From an uncultured Eubacteriales bacterium (lineage in GTDB: Bacteria > Bacillota_A > Clostridia > Christensenellales > Aristaeellaceae), in the NCBI GenBank assembly GCA_902766515.1, contig CACXEB010000300.1, positions 1 to 12,858 on the forward strand: 12,858 nucleotides of DNA, read 5' to 3'. A program made the translations under genes and the position numbers. Positions 6,867 through 12,858 of this stretch are shown piece after piece. Each line of letters opens with the position of its first letter. Position 1 is the stretch's first letter. The notes under the pieces are model-generated. The model saw only the letters and a list, made by a program, of their open reading frames with translations. It was not told where the DNA came from and made no database searches.

Positions 6867-7807
6867 GGACCGCAATGAAAGCATTTGTTCTCCTCGCGCT
6901 CCTGGCCGCCCTCTGCATCCCGGGCGGCTGCCGCGCTTCGGATACCCCGGCCGCCACGGACGAGACGGTCCGGATGCACGGGCCGGAGATCCCGCCGGAC
7001 GGCATGGCCTATGACGAATGGAAACAGTTTTCCTACTCAACGGATCCATGGTTCACCGTCCAGCGCTCCTGGATCCTCAACACGCGCAGCCCTGTCGAAG
7101 AGCTGGAGAAGCGGGGCTATACCCGGGACCCGGCCCTGTTTGACGCGACGGTCACCATTGTCAGGGCAGAGGCGGAACCCCTCGGCGGGGAAATGAAGCT
7201 CCGCTCCGGCGGCTTTGTCGAAATCACCGTGGTATTCAACTGCGCCGCGGTCCTGCAATACTATTACAACGGCGAAGAGCGCGATATCGTCTCCTCCGTG
7301 CAGTACGGCGCCCTCAAGGTGGAACCGTTTGACCGGTACACCGGCACCGCCTTCCTGAACTTTTCCCGCTACGATAACGCGAAGCCCCTGAGCGTCGGCC
7401 AGGCCACGGATTCCGGCTTCATTGAGTCGCGGATCACGTGGAAAGGGAAGACCTCCCGGATCCTGGTCAAAGAGGACGAACGAAATACCGGCGGTCTGTT
7501 TTCATTCCACCGCGAGCAGCGGGACGGCCGGACCTACACGTCAGTCAACGCCAGCACCGAAACGATTTTCACCTTCCGGGTGCCCGCCGATTACGACGGC
7601 CTCGCCTTCTGTATCCCGAAGTCAACCGGGGTCCGCCGCTCCGCCTACAACACCGATGACAGCGACCTCACCAGTCCGGGCTATACGGACCTGTACGCCG
7701 ATATCATGACGGAACCCGATGGCGATCCGAAGGACCCCTCCGGGTACATCTTCATCCTGGTATCCGACCTTCTCGAGCGCCTCAACGGCACCGGGCCGGA
7801 GGAATAA
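6860..7807 (+). CDS. Exported protein of unknown family, probable lipoprotein
   Basis: I do not recognise this 315-residue protein. It begins with a signal peptide: a basic start, a hydrophobic core at about residues 8-20 (AFVLLALLAALCI) and then PGGC with Cys24, which would be the lipidated residue. PGG before the Cys is only a loose lipobox match, so simple secretion is also possible. The mature part is about 290 residues with no membrane helix. It alternates short hydrophobic and aromatic stretches (for example FVEITVVFNCAAVLQYYYNG), which suggests a beta-rich fold. GGGGAGGG lies 6 nt before the chosen ATG, which overlaps the TPR gene stop by 7 nt. An alternative ATG at 6875 also keeps the signal peptide. 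It is the last gene of the operon, just before a terminator, and is likely the extracytoplasmic partner or client of the VWA complex. Confidence 0.85.
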   Translation: MVRTAMKAFVLLALLAALCIPGGCRASDTPAATDETVRMHGPEIPPDGMAYDEWKQFSYSTDPWFTVQRSWILNTRSPVEELEKRGYTRDPALFDATVTIVRAEAEPLGGEMKLRSGGFVEITVVFNCAAVLQYYYNGEERDIVSSVQYGALKVEPFDRYTGTAFLNFSRYDNAKPLSVGQATDSGFIESRITWKGKTSRILVKEDERNTGGLFSFHREQRDGRTYTSVNASTETIFTFRVPADYDGLAFCIPKSTGVRRSAYNTDDSDLTSPGYTDLYADIMTEPDGDPKDPSGYIFILVSDLLERLNGTGPEE

Positions 7808-7831
7808 GCACCAGTCAGGCGCAGAACGATA

Positions 7832-7874
7832 CCGCCGCCGCAGCCCTTCGAAGGGCCGCGGCGGCGGCGTTTTC
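7832..7874 (+). terminator. Rho-independent terminator of the MoxR/VWA operon
   Basis: A nearly perfect hairpin centred on TTCGAA has 17-nt arms (7832-7848 with 7851-7867) containing one A/C mismatch at 7842/7857. It is followed by CGTTTTC. It lies 24 nt after the stop of the last plus-strand gene and 15 nt before the end of the convergent ADP-ribosylglycohydrolase gene. The T run is on the plus strand only, so it mainly ends the plus-strand operon, though the very stable stem may also slow transcription arriving from the right. Confidence 0.85.
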
Positions 7875-7889
7875 ATACTGAAAGCAGGA

Positions 7890-8846
7890 TCATTCATCGG
7901 AAGCAGGCTTTTCCCCAGTGCACAGCGATTCGATCCATGCCCGGCGCTGCAGCGCGTCCAGCCAGGCGGCGGGGATGGCGTCGGCGCCGTAGTACAGGCC
8001 GGCCAGGCCGCCGGCGACCGCGCCGACCGTGTCGGTATCAAGGCCCAGGTTGACCGCCTTCAGCAGCGCGTGCTCATAGCTGTCCGTGGTGATGAGTGAC
8101 CAGACGGCCGCCTCCAGGGTATCCACCACGTAGCCGGTGCTCTCGATCTGGTCCGCAGGCGTCCGGGCAAACGCCCCCAGGTCGCGCAGGCTCACGAAGT
8201 ACCGGAGCTCCTCCGCCGCGTCCTGCCGGGCGTCATACCAGGCAAAGCCGCGGTCCAGGCCGGCCTGCAGCCGGACCGGGAGATCTCCGTCCTCCCCGAG
8301 GATGGCCTTCACCATGAAGCCGTACAGGCCGCAGGCAATGTTAGCCCGCAGGTGGCCATGCGTCAGGCTGCCGACTTCGTGGATGATCCGGACGGTCTCG
8401 CCGTCGTCCAGCCCCTGCTCCGCGCAGTACAGGCAGGCGGGCAGGATGCGCATCAGGCTGCCGTTGCCGTTGTTGTCCTCGCTCCGGCCTCCGCAGCGCA
8501 GCGGATCGCCGTCGAGCCGGTAGCGCCGGATGGCGTCCTGAGTGCCGAAGCCGATGTCATAGGCGGTGCCGTAGGGCGTGAACGCGCCGTGGTACAGCCA
8601 CCGGACAAAATTGGCCATAATATCCTTCAGGTCGATCCCGTGCGTCCGCCGGATGCTGTCCAGCAGCGCGAGCGTCAGGCTGCTGTCGTCCGTCCAGGAC
8701 CCGGCCGGCAGGTCAAACGTCCCGTGCCCGCGCATGCCGGTGACGGGATCCTTGGCAACCGCTTCCCGCGACCGGAACTGGACCGGGCAGCCCAGCGCGT
8801 CGCCGGTCACCACGCCCAGGACGCCGTCCCGCCAGATGTTTCTCAT
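7890..8846 (-). CDS. ADP-ribosylglycohydrolase family protein (DraG/ARH type)
   Basis: This 318-residue protein is predicted to hydrolyse ADP-ribose from modified proteins or small ADP-ribosyl compounds, using two metal ions (usually magnesium). The family motifs are present: GDALGCPVQF (15-24), SWTDDSSLTLALLDSI (50-65) with metal ligands expected at Thr52, Asp53 and Asp54, NNGNGSLMR (125-133), and the C-terminal LDTDTVGAVAGGLAG (269-283) with Asp270, Asp272 and Thr273. All key metal positions look intact and the length is typical. It starts 21 nt after the VWA gene stop and has its own AAGGAGAGG site 7 nt before the ATG, so it is probably cotranscribed with the VWA and perhaps the macro gene. 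The substrate cannot be told from sequence. ADP-ribosyl-arginine is one option, but several ARH subgroups cleave other linkages. Confidence 0.93.
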   Translation of the reverse strand: MRNIWRDGVLGVVTGDALGCPVQFRSREAVAKDPVTGMRGHGTFDLPAGSWTDDSSLTLALLDSIRRTHGIDLKDIMANFVRWLYHGAFTPYGTAYDIGFGTQDAIRRYRLDGDPLRCGGRSEDNNGNGSLMRILPACLYCAEQGLDDGETVRIIHEVGSLTHGHLRANIACGLYGFMVKAILGEDGDLPVRLQAGLDRGFAWYDARQDAAEELRYFVSLRDLGAFARTPADQIESTGYVVDTLEAAVWSLITTDSYEHALLKAVNLGLDTDTVGAVAGGLAGLYYGADAIPAAWLDALQRRAWIESLCTGEKPASDE

Positions 8847-8867
8847 TTCCGTTCCTCTCCTTGTGTT

Positions 8868-9518
8868 TCAATCGCGCCTGCGCGCCTTGTGATCCTCTTC
8901 GATTTCCGCTTTCCACGACCTTGAAAGCGGCGCGCCGCAGCGCACGCTGCTCATGGCGCAGCTCACCGCCTCGTAGTTGACGCGCTGGCCCCGGGCATCA
9001 TTGGTGAAGGTGACCGCCCGGTCCTCCATGATACCATACCGCGCCGCCGTTTCCACGGCGTCGATGTTCGCGCCCAGGAACAGGAATTCCCAGCCGTACT
9101 TCTCCTTCTGGCGCCGGATCATCCGCTTGACATCGTCGCTGCCGTAGCGGTGCGAGGCGTTTTCCATGCCGTCCGTCATGATGACGAAAACCGTGTGCTC
9201 CGGCACATCCTCCGGGCGGGCGTACTTGTGCACGTTTCCGATGTGGTGGATCGCGTCCCCGATCGCGTCGATCAGGGCCGTGCTGCCGCCCACGCAATAG
9301 TCCCGCTCCGTCATCGGCTCGATCCGCCGCAGTTCCACCCGGTCATGGATGACCCGGCTGCTGTTGGAGAACAGCACCGTGGAAACGTACGCCTCGCCCT
9401 CCTGCTTCCGCTGGCGCTCGATCATGCCGTTGAAGCCGCCGATCGTATCCGCCTCCAGCCCTGCCATGGAACCGCTTTTATCCAGAATGAACACCATTTC
9501 CGTCAGATTCTTTTTCAT
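8868..9518 (-). CDS. Soluble VWA domain protein
   Basis: This 216-residue protein is almost entirely one VWA domain and has no signal peptide or membrane helix, so it is cytosolic. The metal-ion-dependent adhesion site is complete: DKSGSM (Asp13, Ser15, Ser17), GGSTALIDAI with Thr80, and MTDGMEN with Asp116. It differs from the operon-type VWA proteins to the left in being short, soluble and canonical, and it recalls TerY-type stand-alone VWA proteins. An AAAAGGGAGGG site lies 7 nt before the ATG, and an extended -10 promoter with an inverted repeat lies upstream. It is followed after 21 nt by the ADP-ribosylglycohydrolase. Its position between two ADP-ribose enzymes suggests it acts as a binding or scaffold partner in that pathway; this is inference. 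Confidence 0.9.
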   Translation of the reverse strand: MKKNLTEMVFILDKSGSMAGLEADTIGGFNGMIERQRKQEGEAYVSTVLFSNSSRVIHDRVELRRIEPMTERDYCVGGSTALIDAIGDAIHHIGNVHKYARPEDVPEHTVFVIMTDGMENASHRYGSDDVKRMIRRQKEKYGWEFLFLGANIDAVETAARYGIMEDRAVTFTNDARGQRVNYEAVSCAMSSVRCGAPLSRSWKAEIEEDHKARRRD

Positions 9519-9574
9519 GAGAATGCCCTCCCTTTTGATGATCGCCGGCGGGTCCTTTCCCCGTCCGCAAACAG

Positions 9575-9583
9575 ATCATATCA
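9575..9583 (-). promoter_or_regulatory. Extended -10 promoter of the VWA/ADP-ribosylglycohydrolase pair
   Basis: On the minus strand TGATATGAT forms an extended -10 (TGn followed by TATGAT, five of six matches to TATAAT). There is no good -35 at the normal distance, which fits an extended -10 promoter. The start point would be near 9568, about 50 nt before the VWA ATG. The 170-nt gap to the macro gene is much larger than the other gaps in this cluster and supports a separate promoter here. Confidence 0.5.
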
Positions 9584-9596
9584 AAGAAGGAGGGCA

Positions 9597-9622
9597 ATTT
9601 GGTCGCCCGGGAGGCGACAAAT
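9597..9622. repeat. Inverted repeat upstream of the VWA gene, operator candidate
   Basis: ATTTGGTCGCC and GGCGACAAAT flank a short CGGGA centre and are inverted copies of each other except for one extra G. The repeat occupies roughly the -30 to -55 region relative to the predicted start point, so a bound protein could control the promoter at 9575-9583. It lacks a following T run on either strand and is not a terminator. Confidence 0.5.
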
Positions 9623-9688
9623 GGAATATCACTCGTTCCCTGAAAAGCATTGCAACGCCCCGTTGTCCTTCGCTTTCCCTCACATCGG

Positions 9689-10741
9689 TCAGTTGACCGA
9701 GCCCAGCAGCCGCTCATCAAAGGAGAACAGGGCTTCGTTGATTTCAAAGACGTCATAGCGCCCGTTGACGATAAAGTACTCCACGATCAGGTCAAACCGG
9801 CTGCTGTGGGTCAGGGAGTAGCCCGCCCTTTGCAGCAGGTCCTTCGTATCGCTGAGCGGCAGGCGCAGCGCCACGGCAAACGCCAGTACCATCGCCTTGC
9901 CGGGCCGGTATTCCGGCTGGTTTTTGATCTTGCTGAACAGCTTGCGGTCCACGTTGGCCCGCTTGTAGCATTCCGCGTCCGTCATGCCGCTCTCGTCGAT
10001 CCGGCGCAGCAGCATGTCCCGGAAGCCCACGTCCTGCTGCCGGAGGTAATCATCGAGGGATTCCTCGGCCGACACGATGACGGACTTTTCCCGCCTCGGC
10101 CGGTGCGGCCGGGGCGCTGCCACCGGCGCGGCATCATACTTCACCCCGTCGAGGATCGCGGCGGGCGGACGATTGGACACGCGCCGCGCCATCTGCCGCT
10201 GATCGAAGTCCGGCCCCACATAGGCGTCGTCGATGTATTCCCGGATGCTCGCGTACTGCTGCCGGCTGATCATGAGCGACCCGCGGTCAAAGACCACAAG
10301 GTATACGGTCATGTCATGGTCCGACAGGAAAGCGCGGATGGTCTCCGTCGCCGCGGCCAGGGCCTCTTCCTTCGGATAGCCGTAAGCCCCGGTGGAGATC
10401 AGCGGGAAGGCGACGGTCTCGCACGCGTACTCCGCGGCCAGCGCCAGCGACCGGCGGTAGCAGGACATGAGCTGCTCCCGCTCTCCGTGCCGGCCGCCCA
10501 TCCAGACCGGGCCGACCGTATGGATGACGATCCGGCAGGGCAGGCGGTATCCCCGGGTCACCTTGGCATCGCCCGTCTCACAGCCGCCCAGGGTCCGGCA
10601 CTCCGCCAGGAGCTCCGGCCCCGCGGCGCGGTGGATGGCCCCATCGACCCCGCCCCCGCCCAGCAGCGTGTTGTTGGCGGCGTTGACGATGGCGTCCACT
10701 TTCATTCTGGTGATATCGTTGCGGACAATCTCAAGCGGCAT
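9689..10741 (-). CDS. Macro-domain ADP-ribose hydrolase with C-terminal helical domain
   Basis: Residues 1-170 are a MacroD-type macro domain: [22 protein letters not shown] (16-37, with Asn20, Asn23, the Gly loop and Asp33), GDAKVTRGY (57-65) and ISTGAYGYP (115-123). Such domains bind ADP-ribose, and this type usually removes it from acidic side chains or from O-acetyl-ADP-ribose. A basic, Pro-rich linker (about 185-220) leads to a helical domain of about 120 residues (228-350). That domain contains [19 protein letters not shown] and later [25 protein letters not shown] and [11 protein letters not shown]. The pattern recalls an HTH of the Cro/C1 kind, but I cannot confirm it. The 350-residue total is about twice a stand-alone macro protein. 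GGAAAGGAT precedes the ATG by 9 nt. The gene follows rsmH after 27 nt and is likely cotranscribed with it. Confidence 0.9.
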   Translation of the reverse strand: MPLEIVRNDITRMKVDAIVNAANNTLLGGGGVDGAIHRAAGPELLAECRTLGGCETGDAKVTRGYRLPCRIVIHTVGPVWMGGRHGEREQLMSCYRRSLALAAEYACETVAFPLISTGAYGYPKEEALAAATETIRAFLSDHDMTVYLVVFDRGSLMISRQQYASIREYIDDAYVGPDFDQRQMARRVSNRPPAAILDGVKYDAAPVAAPRPHRPRREKSVIVSAEESLDDYLRQQDVGFRDMLLRRIDESGMTDAECYKRANVDRKLFSKIKNQPEYRPGKAMVLAFAVALRLPLSDTKDLLQRAGYSLTHSSRFDLIVEYFIVNGRYDVFEINEALFSFDERLLGSVN

Positions 10742-10768
10742 GGCGTTTCAGATCCTTTCCGGTCCCGG

Positions 10769-11701
10769 TCAGACGCGCTCCACGGCCCTGAGCAGGGCGG
10801 AATGGGCGCGGCTGTTGGCGGCGACCTCTTCGGCGGAGGGCTTGACCGCCCCGCCGTACAGCACCCGGGCGATCGGCTTCCGCCCGCAGGTGCAGACGGG
10901 CGCCTTCGGCGGGCAGACGCAGGGATGCTGCATCTTCCGGAAGGCCGTCTTGACGAGGCGGTCCTCGATCGAATGGAAGGTCAGCACGCAGAGGCGTCCG
11001 CCGGGCTTCAGCCGCAGCACCCAGTCGTTGAGCGCCTGCTGCAGGGGGGCCAGCTCGTCGTTGACGGCGATGCGCACGGCCTGGAAGGTCCGCCGGGCCG
11101 GATGCCCGTCGTCCTTGCGGCGCACGGCCTTCGGGATGGCGGCGTCCACGCAGGCCACCAGGTCCATGGTGGTCGCCAGCGGCTGCCGCTGCCGGCGTTC
11201 GATGATCTTCTGCGCGATCCGCGCCGCCCAGCGCTCATCCCCGTAATCGTACAGGGCCTGGCGGATGTCCGCCTCCGGCGTCCGGTTCAGCCAGTCCGCC
11301 GCGGTTTCGGGCTGCCGCTGGTCCATGCGCATGTCCAGCGGCGCCTCCTCATGATAGGAAAAGCCCCTCTCCGGCGTGTCGAGCTGATAGGACGACACGC
11401 CCAGGTCCAGCAGGCCGCCGTCCAGCAGCACGCCCTCCGGCAGGAGCGCGTGGATATCGTGAAAGTTTCCGCGAAGCGCGCGGAAGCCGGGGAAAGCGCG
11501 CAGGCGCTCCCCCGCGGCCCGGATCGCCGCTTCGTCCCGGTCGATGCCGTAGAGGGTGCCGGTCTCCCCGAGGCGGCGGAGCACCGCTTCCGCGTGCCCT
11601 CCGCCGCCCAGGGTCCCGTCCGCGAACACCTGTCCCGGCTGGGGATCCAGGCATTCGAGCACCTCATCCAGCAGCACCGGCTGATGGTAATAATCCGCCA
11701 T
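10769..11701 (-). CDS. rsmH: 16S rRNA (cytosine(1402)-N(4))-methyltransferase RsmH
   Basis: RsmH (MraW) transfers a methyl group from S-adenosylmethionine to N4 of C1402 in the decoding centre of 16S rRNA. The 310-residue protein is full length. It has the usual opening HQPVLLDEVLECL, the SAM-binding loop DGTLGGGGHAEAVL (28-41), GIDRDEAAI (53-61), LLDLGVSSYQLD (97-108), HPARRTFQAVRIAVNDEL (about 202-219), LTFHSIEDRLVK (about 242-253), the Cys-rich CVCPPKAPVCTCGRKP and the C-terminal NSRAHSALLRAVER. It begins 2 nt after the valS stop, so the two are cotranscribed. In most bacteria rsmH follows mraZ at the head of the division and cell-wall cluster with ftsL next; here it follows valS and is followed by a macro gene. 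Confidence 0.97.
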   Translation of the reverse strand: MADYYHQPVLLDEVLECLDPQPGQVFADGTLGGGGHAEAVLRRLGETGTLYGIDRDEAAIRAAGERLRAFPGFRALRGNFHDIHALLPEGVLLDGGLLDLGVSSYQLDTPERGFSYHEEAPLDMRMDQRQPETAADWLNRTPEADIRQALYDYGDERWAARIAQKIIERRQRQPLATTMDLVACVDAAIPKAVRRKDDGHPARRTFQAVRIAVNDELAPLQQALNDWVLRLKPGGRLCVLTFHSIEDRLVKTAFRKMQHPCVCPPKAPVCTCGRKPIARVLYGGAVKPSAEEVAANSRAHSALLRAVERV

Positions 11702-11703
11702 GA

Positions 11704-12858
11704 TCAGTCCATTTCGGCGATGCGCCGAATCAGCGTCCCGAGCATCTGCCGGTTCTTTTCCAGCTTGGCGCGCTCCGCTTCCACCAGGGCAGCCGGCGCT
11801 TTGGCCGTGAAGCCCGCGTTGCCGAGCTTGCCCTCGGAGCGGGCGATCTCGCCCTCCAGGTTCTTGCGCTCCTTCTCCAGGCGCGCCTTTTCAAGCGCCA
11901 GGTCCACCAGGTCGCCCAGCGGGATGAACAGCTCGCCGGCCTCGCACACCGCGCTGACCAGCTTGCCCTCGGGCTTCACGCCCGCGTCCAGGATCTCCAT
12001 GGTCGACACGCTGGCCAGGCGCTGGAAGTACGCTTCCGCCCCGGCCAGGGCATCGCGCCAGCCCTCGGCGGCGCGCAGCATCAGGCGGGCGCGGTGGCCG
12101 GCCTGCACGTTCAGCTCGGCGCGCTGGTTGCGGATGACGCGCACCATGTCCATGATGCCCTCCATCCGGGCCGCTTCGGCCTCAAAGCCATCGTCTTCCG
12201 CCGCGGGCCATTCGGCCAGCATGCAGGACGCGCCTTCCTGGCCCGGCAGGCGGCCGTAGATCTCTTCCGTCAGGAAGGGCATGAAGGGGTGCAGCAGCCG
12301 GAGCAGGCCGGACAGCACCTTGAGCAGCACCGCCTGCGTCGCGGCCTTGCGGTCCGGGTCGTCACCCATCAGGCCGGACTTGGCCAGCTCGATGTACCAG
12401 TCGCAGAACTCGCTCCAGATAAAGTCATACAGCTTCTGGGTGGCCAGGCCGTACTCCGCGTTCTCCATCGCGTCGGTCACCTCGCGCACGGCGAGGGCGT
12501 ACCGGGTCAGGATCCACTTGTCCGGTAGGGTCAGCGCCTTGCCCTCCAGCGTCTCGGGCTTGTCCATGTTCATCAGCACGAAGCGGGAGGCGTTCCACAC
12601 CTTGTTGGCGAAGTTGCGGGCCATTTCCACCTTCTCGTCCGAGTAGCGGGTGTCGTTGCCGGCGGAGATGCCCATGCACAGGGAGAACCTGAGCGCGTCC
12701 GCGCCGTACTTGTCGATGATCTCGAGCGGGTCGACGCCGTTGCCCAGGGATTTGGACATCTTGCGACCCTGGGAGTCGCGCACCAGGCCGTGGATGACCA
12801 CCTTTTTGAACGGCGGCTGGCCCATGTGCTCCAGGCCGCTGAAGATCATGCGCGCCAC
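11704..12858 (-). CDS. valS: Valyl-tRNA synthetase, C-terminal part (gene continues past the right edge)
   Basis: ValS charges tRNA-Val with valine at the cost of ATP and edits mis-activated threonine. Only the last 385 or so of roughly 880 residues are in the window. The first complete codon is GTG (Val) of the internal VARMIFSGLEHMG segment, so it is not a start. Seen here are the class I KMSKS loop (about 12748-12762, within GRKMSKSLGNGVDP), the end of the catalytic core (YGADALRFSLCMG), the helical anticodon-binding domain (including FVLMNMD and EFCDWYIELAK) and the C-terminal coiled-coil arm (LEKARLEKERKNLEGEIARSEGKLGN, with FTAKAPAALVEAERAKL after it). The frame is intact. Its stop lies 2 nt before rsmH. 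The editing domain and HIGH motif are outside the window. Confidence 0.97.
   Translation of the reverse strand: MARMIFSGLEHMGQPPFKKVVIHGLVRDSQGRKMSKSLGNGVDPLEIIDKYGADALRFSLCMGISAGNDTRYSDEKVEMARNFANKVWNASRFVLMNMDKPETLEGKALTLPDKWILTRYALAVREVTDAMENAEYGLATQKLYDFIWSEFCDWYIELAKSGLMGDDPDRKAATQAVLLKVLSGLLRLLHPFMPFLTEEIYGRLPGQEGASCMLAEWPAAEDDGFEAEAARMEGIMDMVRVIRNQRAELNVQAGHRARLMLRAAEGWRDALAGAEAYFQRLASVSTMEILDAGVKPEGKLVSAVCEAGELFIPLGDLVDLALEKARLEKERKNLEGEIARSEGKLGNAGFTAKAPAALVEAERAKLEKNRQMLGTLIRRIAEMD

Noticed and set aside
8096..8924. Several plus-strand frames over the ADP-ribosylglycohydrolase gene
   Set aside because: They are antisense to a gene with all family motifs in place, show low-complexity Arg/Pro/Ala composition and have no ribosome binding sites.
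9623..9688. Search for a terminator after the macro gene
   Set aside because: No stable hairpin followed by a T run is visible on the minus strand here, so read-through from the macro gene into the VWA gene cannot be excluded.
9650..12259. A very long plus-strand open frame of 869 codons opposite the macro gene, rsmH and part of valS
   Set aside because: It is antisense to three well-identified proteins. Its translation is rich in Arg, Pro, Ala, Gly and His with no domain, as expected from the complementary strand of GC-rich coding DNA.

Overview
The window looks like a chromosomal stretch from a GC-rich member of the Bacillota (Clostridia-like, possibly an uncultured gut or rumen anaerobe). 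This rests on the Firmicute-type ribosome binding sites (AAGGAGG variants), sigma-A type promoters, tight ATGA gene overlaps and the general character of the ValS, RsmH, MoxR and macro-domain proteins. It is an inference; no 16S or other marker is present. I see no tRNA, rRNA, CRISPR array or intact insertion sequence.

Left flank (1-1700). The tail of an unidentified plus-strand gene runs in from the left edge and converges on a minus-strand GNAT acetyltransferase that has a clear promoter. A hairpin terminator separates this from a small minus-strand hypothetical gene. Next comes an AT-richer scar holding the remains of a YhcG/DUF1016-type gene. Its N-terminal domain is readable only across a one-base frameshift, and the nuclease half is absent. 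A 13-bp hairpin lies in the leader of this remnant.

Centre (1633-7874). One plus-strand operon starts at a good sigma-A promoter and ends at a strong GC hairpin: MoxR AAA+ ATPase, DUF58 protein, single-pass membrane protein, a 667-residue membrane protein with two VWA domains, a TPR membrane protein with a Gln/Glu-rich tail, and an exported, probable lipoprotein of no recognised family. Every junction is an overlap or a 1-nt gap. The layout is that of a MoxR/Bat-type system: a cytosolic ATPase and DUF58 protein work with membrane-anchored VWA proteins and a TPR partner, probably in envelope-protein maturation or stress tolerance. Here the BatA-like and BatB-like proteins appear fused.

Right part (7890-12858, all minus strand). 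In transcription order: the C-terminal part of valyl-tRNA synthetase, rsmH (16S rRNA m4C1402 methyltransferase), a macro-domain protein with an extra C-terminal helical domain, a small soluble VWA protein with its own likely promoter and an inverted-repeat operator candidate, and an ADP-ribosylglycohydrolase. The last three form an apparent ADP-ribose-processing set attached to a housekeeping translation operon. No ADP-ribosyltransferase is visible in the window.

Most worth following up: the macro/VWA/ADP-ribosylglycohydrolase cluster, the C-terminal domain of the macro protein, the double-VWA fusion with its unknown lipoprotein partner, and the decayed YhcG locus.
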